A DNA stretch of 59,077 nucleotides from the NCBI GenBank assembly GCA_930990125.1, contig CAKNOI010000007.1, positions 1 to 59,077 of the forward strand. Direction: 5' to 3'. The translations under genes and the position numbers were made by a program. Position 1 is the stretch's first letter, and every line of letters starts with the position of its first letter. Below, piece by piece: positions 53,677-59,077 of the stretch. This DNA comes from an uncultured Clostridiaceae bacterium. Lineage in GTDB: Bacteria > Bacillota > Clostridia > TANB77 > CAG-508. The notes under the pieces were generated by a model. That model was not told the DNA's origin. It searched no databases and was given only the letters and a program-made list of their open reading frames with translations.

Positions 53677-54420
53677 CTATCCAATCATTCCACCATCAAT
53701 TGGTATTACCTGTCCTGTGATATAACTATTTTCGTCTGATGCTAAAAAGTATACTAAATTTGCCACTTCTTCTGCTGTTCCCATTCTTTTTAAAGGAATA
53801 CTAGACAAAATATTTTCTTTTACAGAATCAGCTAGTACATCTGTCATATCGGTTCTAATAAACCCTGGTGCTACACAATTTGCTAAAATATTTCTGCTTG
53901 CTAGTTCCTTTGCTAGGCTTTTCGTAAATCCTATGATTCCTGCTTTGGATGCAGCATAATTACTTTGTCCAGCATTTCCTGCAATTCCTACTACAGAAGA
54001 AATATTTACTATTTTTCCATGTTTTTGTTTCATCATGATAGGTACTACTTGTTTGCAAATATGGAAGGTTCCTTTTAAATTAATGTCTAATACCTTGTCA
54101 AAATCTTCTTCTTTCATACGCATTAATAGTCCATCTTTGGTAATTCCTGCATTGTTAATTACTACATCTAATTTCCCAAATTCTTTGGTAATTTGTTCTA
54201 CCATTTCTGTGCAAGATGCTACATCGGTAACATCTCCTTTTACAAATAGAGTGCGAATTTCTTCTTGCCCATTTTTTAATTCTTTTTCTAATTCTTCTAA
54301 ATTTGTGTTTTCAGAAACGTAATTCACAATTACATCATAACCATTTTGGGCAAATTTTTTCGCAATTGCTTTTCCTATTCCTCTTGAACCACCTGTGATA
54401 AATACATTCTTTCTTTCCAT
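53677..54420 (-). CDS. fabG: 3-oxoacyl-ACP reductase FabG
   Basis: 247 aa short-chain dehydrogenase. NADPH-binding FITGGSRGIGKAIAKKFA (about residues 7-24), NNAGIT, and the catalytic Ser-Tyr-Lys set in NISSVVGIAGNAGQ and NYAASKAGIIGFTKSLAKEL are intact. It reduces 3-oxoacyl-ACP to 3-hydroxyacyl-ACP. Operon position between fabD and fabF makes the FabG call more secure than for a stand-alone SDR. Confidence 0.96.
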   Translation of the reverse strand: MERKNVFITGGSRGIGKAIAKKFAQNGYDVIVNYVSENTNLEELEKELKNGQEEIRTLFVKGDVTDVASCTEMVEQITKEFGKLDVVINNAGITKDGLLMRMKEEDFDKVLDINLKGTFHICKQVVPIMMKQKHGKIVNISSVVGIAGNAGQSNYAASKAGIIGFTKSLAKELASRNILANCVAPGFIRTDMTDVLADSVKENILSSIPLKRMGTAEEVANLVYFLASDENSYITGQVIPIDGGMIG

Positions 54421-54438
54421 TTTCTTCTTCCTTTCTTA

Positions 54439-55365
54439 CTACTGTCCTAGTATTTGTTCTAACCCTTCTAAATTAGAAACTGTATAAATGTTACCAGAGC
54501 CTAACTCTTTTTTTACAAATCCGGATAGTGTTTTTCCTGGTCCTAATTCTATGTATGTGTCTATTTGTTCTTCTTGCATTTTTTTCATTTGTTTATCAAA
54601 TCGTACTGGAGATACCATGTGCTTTGTAAGTGTAGATACCATGTCTTCTCCTTCTTGATAAAAAGTACCATCTAAATTTTTTAATACTGGCACATTTCCT
54701 TTTTGCCACTCTATTTTTTCTAATTCCTTTTGAAACTCTTCACATGCTTTTTGTAGTTTTGCTGTATGAAATGGTCCACTTGTTTTTAAAGGAACTACTC
54801 TTGCTTTTTTTTGTAGTAATACTTGAACCGCTTCTTCTACTTTTTCCTTGTTTCCAGAAATAACAGTCTGCAAAGAATAATTATAATTAGATGGCACTAC
54901 TATTTTCTCTTGTTCGGATAAAGATGCACATACCTTTTCTATTTCTTTACTATCTAATCCAATAACAGCATACATCGCATATTCTTCTTTTGGAACAAGG
55001 TTTTGCATATATTCTCCACGTTTTTTTAATAAATACATTCCTTGTTCTAAACTAAGGTATCCTGCATCTATTAAAGCTGTATATTCTCCTAAACTTAATC
55101 CTACAGAAAGAGCCTGTGTGATTCCGCTTTTTCGAACCATTTTTGCAATAGCTAAACTAGTAATAGCAATAGCTATTTGCGCATTTTCCGTTTGATTTAA
55201 TGTTTCCTGTGGTGCTTCAAAGCATAAACTTGCTAAATCTATTCCAACTACTTTGCTAGCCTCTTTATATAACAATCTTACCTCTTCTTCTTTATCGTAA
55301 AAATCTTTTCCCATTCCTACTACTTGTGCTCCCTGCCCAGGAAACATAAATGCTATTTTCTTCAT
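54439..55365 (-). CDS. fabD: Malonyl-CoA:ACP transacylase FabD
   Basis: 308 aa, normal length. It loads malonyl groups onto ACP. MFPGQGAQVVGMGKDFYDKE at the N terminus, the nucleophile elbow GLSLGEYTALIDAGYL (Ser about residue 91) and the catalytic His in TSGPFHTAKLQ are present. An ACP gene (acpP) often adjoins fabD, but there are only 12 nt between fabH and fabD, so ACP is encoded elsewhere. Confidence 0.96.
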   Translation of the reverse strand: MKKIAFMFPGQGAQVVGMGKDFYDKEEEVRLLYKEASKVVGIDLASLCFEAPQETLNQTENAQIAIAITSLAIAKMVRKSGITQALSVGLSLGEYTALIDAGYLSLEQGMYLLKKRGEYMQNLVPKEEYAMYAVIGLDSKEIEKVCASLSEQEKIVVPSNYNYSLQTVISGNKEKVEEAVQVLLQKKARVVPLKTSGPFHTAKLQKACEEFQKELEKIEWQKGNVPVLKNLDGTFYQEGEDMVSTLTKHMVSPVRFDKQMKKMQEEQIDTYIELGPGKTLSGFVKKELGSGNIYTVSNLEGLEQILGQ

Positions 55366-55377
55366 TTTTCTTACTCC

Positions 55378-56295
55378 TTACTTTTCTAATAAAATAGATC
55401 CTGTATTTAACCCTCCACCATAACCAGAAAGTAATATCCTTTGCCCTGGACGAATTTTATCAAATACCTCATCTAATGCAATAGGGATACTTGCGCAAAA
55501 AGTATTTCCTACGTTTTGAATATTACTTATCATTTTCTTTTTCTCTATTTGCAATCGCTTTACCATAGAATCTAAAATTTTTTGATTGGATTGATGTGGT
55601 ATAAAGTAATCAATATCTTGTATTGTTTTTTGTGTTTTTTCTAGTAATTCTTCTATGTTTTTTGTTGTTTTTGTTACTGCATAGCGATAAATTTCTTTTC
55701 CATTCATTTGAATATAGTTGCCTACTTGGTAAGTTAAAATATCGCCTTCTATGCCATTACTTTCTAATAAACTAGCATATTCTTTTGGCTCATTTGTTGC
55801 TTGAATGAAGGTTGCTCCTGCGCCATCTGCTAACAATATTTTGGTTGCTGGTTCTTTGGTAATGGTAGATAATACATCTACTCCAATAATAAGTGCATTG
55901 GTTGCTATTCCAGCAGATACATACAATCTTGCTATATCTAAAGCATTAATATAACCACTGCATCCAGCAGAAACATCCAAACAAATACAAGATGGAATTT
56001 GCAATGCTTTTTGTACTTGAAAAGAAATTCCTGGCATTTGCTCTTTACTAGAAGTACTTGCTACCAAAATCATTTCTATGTTACTACTGTCTATTTTCTT
56101 TTTTTGTATTACATCAAAGGCAGCTCTTACAGCCATTTCTACTATTGTTTCTTCTTGCACATAATACCTTGTCAAAATTCCACATCTAGAATAAATATAA
56201 TCCTTGGGTAATTTTTCTTCTTGCTCTAATTGCCAATTTTCTATTTTTCTACTTGGAAGATATCTTCCGGTTCCTACTATTTCTATGTTTTTCAT
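55378..56295 (-). CDS. fabH: 3-oxoacyl-ACP synthase III FabH
   Basis: 305 aa from ATG 56295, set by an AAGAGG site 5 nt upstream. It starts fatty-acid chains by condensing an acyl-CoA with malonyl-ACP. The catalytic Cys is in CLDVSAGCSGYINALDIA, His in YFIPHQSNQKI and Asn in IQNVGNTFCASIPIAL. The N terminus KNIEIVGTGRYLPSRKIENW is typical. First gene of the nine-gene operon. A dyad (56366-56377) upstream of its -10 box may be the operon's operator. Confidence 0.95.
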   Translation of the reverse strand: MKNIEIVGTGRYLPSRKIENWQLEQEEKLPKDYIYSRCGILTRYYVQEETIVEMAVRAAFDVIQKKKIDSSNIEMILVASTSSKEQMPGISFQVQKALQIPSCICLDVSAGCSGYINALDIARLYVSAGIATNALIIGVDVLSTITKEPATKILLADGAGATFIQATNEPKEYASLLESNGIEGDILTYQVGNYIQMNGKEIYRYAVTKTTKNIEELLEKTQKTIQDIDYFIPHQSNQKILDSMVKRLQIEKKKMISNIQNVGNTFCASIPIALDEVFDKIRPGQRILLSGYGGGLNTGSILLEK

Positions 56296-56336
56296 CTTTT
56301 CCTCTTGTAATAATTCCAATTTATTGCTTCTATTTT

Positions 56337-56377
56337 ATTATACTAATTTTTGAATTACTATTAGTCTGACTGGTCAG
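56337..56377 (-). promoter_or_regulatory. Promoter region and candidate operator of the fatty-acid operon
   Basis: TATAAT (56337-56342) on the minus strand, with a poor -35 (ACTAAT or GACTAA at 17-18 nt). A 12-nt dyad CTGAC-TG-GTCAG (56366-56377) lies just upstream. Dyads of the GAC-N2-GTC type are typical of TetR-family regulators. No FapR-type or CodY-type site is seen. Confidence 0.5.
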
Positions 56378-56383
56378 GTTTTC

Positions 56384-56414
56384 AAAAAAAAAGAAACACC
56401 ATCTGGTGCTTCTT
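56384..56414 (-). terminator. Terminator of the Bax-inhibitor-like gene
   Basis: Stem AAGAAACACC/GGTGCTTCTT with loop ATCT and one mismatch, followed by a T9 run on the minus strand. Confidence 0.85.
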
Positions 56415-56420
56415 TCCCTT

Positions 56421-57077
56421 TTAATTTCTTCTTTTCCCAAAAATAGATAATACTCTTAAGAAAATATTGATAAAGTCTAAATAGAGTTGCATTGCTCCAT
56501 AAATATGTAATTTACTTTTATCCATGCCTTCTGCTTGTTGTAACATCTTTAACATATTCATATCATAGGCAGTAACACCAAAGAACACAAATAAAATAAC
56601 CCAGTCTATGATAATGTCTATCATTGGATTTCCTAAGAACCAGTTAATAAGACTAATGATTAATCCTGCTATTAATGTTCCAAATAATAGTGTTCTCCAA
56701 TTACTTAAATCTTTTTGCGTTCGATAGCCATATAGTGCCATTCCTCCAAATAGAAGCGCTGAAATGACAAAAAGTAAGATGACAGAATTTAATTCAAACA
56801 AAGCAAAAATAACGGCTATACTTACGCCATTTATCATAGCATAAATAAAATATAAGATAGCAACTGCTGTTGGCGATAACTTTTTAAATAAAAAAGAAAA
56901 TAAAATCACAACAAGCAACTCTACAATCAATAGCATACTATAATAACCTTGAAAAATAATTCGTAAGAAAAGTCCTGAAGAGTAAGTATACCATGCAACA
57001 ATAGCTGTTCCTAATAAACCTAAAAACATCCAAGAAAATGTCTTTGTAAGAAAATTTTTATTTTGCTCTTCTTCCAT
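56421..57077 (-). CDS. Bax inhibitor-1/YccA family membrane protein
   Basis: 218 aa with seven hydrophobic spans, the BI-1/TMBIM layout. Family markers are the N-terminal FLTKTFSWMFLGLLGTAIVA, the central ALFGGMALYGYRTQKDLSNW-like segment (here FGGMALYGYRTQKDLS) and the C-terminal GAMQLYLDFINIFLRVLSIFGKRRN. Bacterial relatives act as pH-sensitive calcium leak channels or interact with membrane proteases. The exact role here is unknown. It has its own promoter and terminator. Confidence 0.92.
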   Translation of the reverse strand: MEEEQNKNFLTKTFSWMFLGLLGTAIVAWYTYSSGLFLRIIFQGYYSMLLIVELLVVILFSFLFKKLSPTAVAILYFIYAMINGVSIAVIFALFELNSVILLFVISALLFGGMALYGYRTQKDLSNWRTLLFGTLIAGLIISLINWFLGNPMIDIIIDWVILFVFFGVTAYDMNMLKMLQQAEGMDKSKLHIYGAMQLYLDFINIFLRVLSIFGKRRN

Positions 57078-57140
57078 TTTTCTCCTCCTTCCTTTTATAC
57101 AAGTTTCTTAACACGTAAATAATACTCTGATTTATTATTT

Positions 57141-57169
57141 ATTATACCGAATTCTTACTTTATTTGCAA
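57141..57169 (-). promoter_or_regulatory. Promoter of the Bax-inhibitor-like gene
   Basis: TTGCAA (57164-57169), 17-nt spacer, TATAAT (57141-57146) on the minus strand. Confidence 0.75.
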
Positions 57170-57199
57170 GCTATCTATTTGTTTTTATTTGTCTATCAG

Positions 57200-57231
57200 A
57201 AAAAGGAGATCATAGGTTTTCTATAATCTCC
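57200..57231 (-). terminator. Terminator overlapping the end of the 72-aa gene
   Basis: An 11-bp stem GGAGATTATAG/CTATGATCTCC (one G-U) with loop AAAAC and a T5 run on the minus strand. The stop codon at 57210-57212 lies in the 3' arm. Confidence 0.88.
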
Positions 57232-57428
57232 TCTATTTCTCTACAAATACGGTCAAAATTTCTACCTGCTATATATTTCATTGATTCTGTGGAAAGATAC
57301 TGATTTCCCTTTGCTATTTTATTCCAAGTTTTACAACTTATTTTTTCACCAGCATCTAATCTTTTTTTTAGTTGCATAATACTAATAGTATAATAGTATT
57401 CTATCCCTTTTACTTTCTCTGTCCCCAT
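57210..57428 (-). CDS. Small protein with a motif shared with 6801-7106
   Basis: 72 aa with a GAGGAG binding site. The C-terminal half contains W-N-K-I-A-x2-N ... S-x-K-Y-I-x-G-R-N-F-x2-I, closely matching the C-terminal block of the 101-aa protein at 6801-7106. It is predicted to be helical. It lies 30 nt after a small HTH regulator gene, and the pair ends in a strong terminator. A two-gene module in which the HTH protein controls or partners this one is plausible. Function unknown. Confidence 0.65.
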   Translation of the reverse strand: MGTEKVKGIEYYYTISIMQLKKRLDAGEKISCKTWNKIAKGNQYLSTESMKYIAGRNFDRICREIEEIIENL

Positions 57429-57458
57429 TTTATTTCTCCTCTACTTGGCATTTTTCTA

Positions 57459-57659
57459 TTACCATATCACCTTGTATAAGTCTGTTATTTTTACATCCAG
57501 TGCTTTTGCTAGTTTTACCATTACTAACAAACTTGGACCTTTTAAGTTGTTTTCTACATCATTAATATGTGTTTTAGAGATTCCGGTTTTCGTAGATAAT
57601 TGAGAAAGAGTTAAGCATTTTTCTTCCCTTACCTGTTTTAATAAAATTTCTATATGCAT
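57459..57659 (-). CDS. XRE-family helix-turn-helix regulator
   Basis: 66 aa from ATG 57659, with GGTGGG upstream. It is a single HTH domain: QVREEKCLTLSQLSTKTGIS (helices 1-2), KTHINDVENNLKGPSLLVMV (recognition helix and after), and LAKALDVKITDLYKVIW. No extra effector domain. It precedes the 72-aa gene by 30 nt in one transcript. A dyad in the spacer of its own promoter suggests self-regulation. Confidence 0.9.
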   Translation of the reverse strand: MHIEILLKQVREEKCLTLSQLSTKTGISKTHINDVENNLKGPSLLVMVKLAKALDVKITDLYKVIW

Positions 57660-57708
57660 ATTACCCACCAGTTCTAGTATGTACATATTTTATTTTATTT
57701 AAACACAG

Positions 57709-57737
57709 ATACTATCCGCTTTGGCGGAAACGGTAAA
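57709..57737 (-). promoter_or_regulatory. Promoter with dyad in the spacer (candidate autoregulation site)
   Basis: TTTACC (57732-57737), 17-nt spacer, TAGTAT (57709-57714) on the minus strand. Within the spacer is TCCGC-CAAA-GCGGA (57715-57728), a perfect 5-bp dyad well placed for repression by the small HTH protein. Confidence 0.5.
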
Positions 57738-57811
57738 ATTCACACTACTTTATTAAATTTTTAGGGGTCTATGTTTTTAGTTCTAATTCTAGTTTGTTTT
57801 TCTCCTTTCTT

Positions 57812-58396
57812 TTAAAATAGATAGTTTACTTTTTTTTCTAACCTTTCTAAGAAAGTAATTAGGATATTCTCTCTTGAAAATTCTTCTTTGGGATATTCTT
57901 TTTGTAAAGACGTTGCAATATCTTGTAATTCCTGTGGAAAATCCATTTCTTTTACATTAAAACCAACACCTATTAGCAAATATTTAATTTGATTTGCAAG
58001 AACACTAGACTGTGTTAGAATTCCTCCTATCTTTTTCCCATTTAATAATAAATCATTTGGCTTTTTAATGGTAAGAGAAATGCCATACAGTTCTTGTATT
58101 GCATCCACCATTGCTTCTGCTATTTGTACCGTAATATGTTGTAATTTTTCTAATACACAGGTTGGATAATAAATAATGGTAAAAGCAAGATTTTTCCCCT
58201 CTCCCGTATGCCACTTGCGTTCATGTGTCCCTATTCCTTTTGTCTGTGATTCTGCAAGAAGTATTGTTCCATTAGGTAGTTTTTCTTGTTGTACCATTTG
58301 CTTTGCCTCTAGCTGTGTAGATGCAATCTGCTTAAAATACAAGATATTTTTTCCTGTAACGATTGTTTTACTATTTTTAATTTTTTCTATATCCAT
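57812..58396 (-). CDS. birA: Biotin--[acetyl-CoA-carboxylase] ligase, short form
   Basis: 194 aa catalytic core of biotin protein ligase, without the N-terminal HTH repressor domain of bifunctional BirA. The biotinoyl-AMP loop TKGIGTHERKWHTGEGKNLA (normally GRGRxGRxW) is of the GIGTH variant known in Clostridia. KKPNDLLLNGKKIGGILTQS carries the catalytic Lys and biotin contacts, and YLLIGVGFNV is the following strand. The C-terminal SH3-like cap is reduced or missing. It would biotinylate AccB, encoded 5 kb away. Confidence 0.92.
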   Translation of the reverse strand: MDIEKIKNSKTIVTGKNILYFKQIASTQLEAKQMVQQEKLPNGTILLAESQTKGIGTHERKWHTGEGKNLAFTIIYYPTCVLEKLQHITVQIAEAMVDAIQELYGISLTIKKPNDLLLNGKKIGGILTQSSVLANQIKYLLIGVGFNVKEMDFPQELQDIATSLQKEYPKEEFSRENILITFLERLEKKVNYLF

Positions 58397-58516
58397 TTTT
58401 ACCTTCCTTACTCACACATTACTCAAATTATAGCATGGATATACATGTTGTGCAACGAAAAATACAAGCGATACATAAAAAATTTTCACATTGTACAAAA
58501 AATTTTTTATAACCCC

Positions 58517-58546
58517 TTGACAAACACTTTATAATAGTAGTATAAT
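58517..58546 (+). promoter_or_regulatory. Promoter of tRNA-Leu
   Basis: TTGACA (58517-58522), 18-nt spacer, TATAAT (58541-58546), 22 nt before the tRNA. Confidence 0.85.
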
Positions 58547-58568
58547 TCATTTTGTCAGTTCAAGAAAT

Positions 58569-58658
58569 GCAGATGTGGCGGAACTGGCAGACGCACAGGA
58601 CTTAAAATCCTGCGGGACTTAACCTCCCGTGCCGGTTCGATTCCGGCCATCTGCACCA
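58569..58658 (+). tRNA. tRNA-Leu (anticodon TAA)
   Basis: 90 nt including an encoded CCA. Acceptor stem GCAGATG/CATCTGC, anticodon stem CAGGA/TCCTG with loop CTTAAAA (anticodon TAA at 58603-58605), a long variable arm (GCGGGACTTAACCTCCCG region) as required for Leu, and T loop GGTTCGATTCC. Its 3' end lies next to an integrase gene, so it is a likely integration site. Confidence 0.97.
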
Positions 58659-58662
58659 CTAG

Positions 58663-58707
58663 AACACCAAGTGTTTCGGAAGATTCAAACTTGGTGTTTT
58701 AATTTTA
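58663..58707 (+). terminator. Terminator of tRNA-Leu
   Basis: A 10-bp stem AACACCAAGT/ACTTGGTGTT with a 16-nt loop, then TTAATTTT. Confidence 0.8.
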
Positions 58708-58716
58708 AAAATAGTC

Positions 58717-58740
58717 AAAGTTCTAACAAAAGTTCTAACA
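58717..58740. repeat. Tandem direct repeat 2 x AAAGTTCTAACA
   Basis: Two perfect 12-nt copies head to tail (58717-58728, 58729-58740) between the tRNA terminator and the integrase gene. The placement fits integrase or excisionase arm-type binding sites, but this is inferred. Confidence 0.6.
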
Positions 58741-58796
58741 CTTTTCCAAAATTAGAATTTTTATTAAGTTAGAAATGTATTTTTAAAACAAGTTAC

Positions 58797-59077
58797 CTAA
58801 AGTGCTAGTTGGGTAAGTTGTTCTTTTTTTGTATCTAATGCTAATTTGTTTTTTATCACATTTGCAGAAATCATTTTATTTTCTACATCTGCATGAGCAT
58901 ATCTTAAAGTAGTTTGAAAATTTGAATGACCTAGCCATATTTGTATATCTTTTAATGGCACACCATTTCTTACTAATAAAGTTCCACAACTATGTCTTAA
59001 ATCGTGTAGTCTAATATGTCGCAAATTATTATTATCTAATATTTTACTAAAAGTTTGAGTTACATATCCAGGTTTCA
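58797..59077 (-). CDS. Tyrosine recombinase/integrase, C-terminal part (cut by window edge)
   Basis: About 93 codons are visible; the frame stays open to the window end, so the N terminus lies outside. Catalytic-domain motifs: LHDLRHSCGTLLVRNGVPLK (H-x-x-R), IQIWLGHSNFQTTLRYAH with the second His and the nucleophile Tyr. The gene reads toward the tRNA-Leu 3' end, the usual position for an integrase of a prophage or integrative element inserted at that tRNA. The element itself would lie beyond 59077. Confidence 0.92.
   Translation of the reverse strand, partial: KPGYVTQTFSKILDNNNLRHIRLHDLRHSCGTLLVRNGVPLKDIQIWLGHSNFQTTLRYAHADVENKMISANVIKNKLALDTKKEQLTQLAL

Noticed and set aside
55366-55377. Acyl carrier protein gene between fabH and fabD
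   Set aside because: The gap is only 12 nt, and no ACP motif with a phosphopantetheine DSL serine appears elsewhere in the operon.
56337-56377. FapR operator before the fatty-acid operon
   Set aside because: The FapR pattern TTAGTACC-type inverted repeat is absent; only the CTGAC-TG-GTCAG dyad is seen.
58717-58740. CRISPR-like repeats
   Set aside because: Only two adjacent 12-nt copies without spacers, next to an integrase; no array of repeats and spacers was found anywhere in the window.

Overview
The window looks like chromosomal core DNA from an AT-rich, spore-forming, Gram-positive member of the Bacillota, most likely class Clostridia. Evidence: very AT-rich non-coding DNA; consensus sigma-A promoters (TTGACA, 17-18 bp, TATAAT); strong AGGAGG ribosome binding sites; T-box leaders; a CIRCE operator; sporulation genes (ylbJ, dipicolinate synthase A); and a type IV pilus locus with no secretin gene. 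A precise genus cannot be given from the sequence alone.

Layout. 1-9.2 kb (mostly minus): GNAT acetyltransferase, an orphan amino-acid/amine dehydrogenase with a small membrane protein, pheST behind a Phe T-box, a small unknown protein, and groES-groEL under CIRCE. 9.3-13.5 kb: deoD (+), greA, an unknown protein and a membrane-anchored GH18 hydrolase. 13.5-14.35 kb: gene-poor, with a candidate structured RNA that has its own promoter and terminator. 14.3-23.4 kb: mnmA, TSCPD protein, aspS, asnS (+), an RNA methyltransferase and mfd. 23.5-26.1 kb: ylbJ and small unknown genes. 26.2-31.4 kb: a second candidate structured RNA, a Ser T-box controlling DUF1653-serS-engB, a tandem-duplicated small protein, DUF951 and gltX. 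31.5-34.5 kb: RNase J behind a long attenuator-like leader, and a ROK kinase. 34.7-43.8 kb: a ten-gene type IV pilus operon with a PilM-PilN fusion. 44-47.6 kb: uppP, dpaA, a frameshifted TPR membrane protein and pyrophosphatase. 47.7-56.3 kb: a nine-gene fatty-acid synthesis operon (fabH-fabD-fabG-fabF-accB-fabZ-accC-accDA-fabI) with a fused AccD-AccA. 56.4-59.1 kb: Bax-inhibitor-like protein, a small HTH pair, birA, tRNA-Leu and the C-terminal part of a tyrosine integrase at the window edge, probably the end of an integrated element.

Themes. Translation supply is prominent: Phe, Asp, Asn, Ser and Glu tRNA synthetases, tRNA thiolation, a ribosome-assembly GTPase and tRNA-Leu, with two T-box leaders sensing uncharged tRNA. 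Malonyl-CoA formation (acc genes, birA) and chain elongation (fab genes) sit together. The least ordinary content is regulatory and RNA: two candidate structured RNAs, one smaller candidate RNA, an RNase J leader holding a 12-codon peptide inside a terminator, a possible +1 frameshift at CTT-CGG, and several dyads placed on promoters. Function calls rest on motif recognition by eye; no database search was run.
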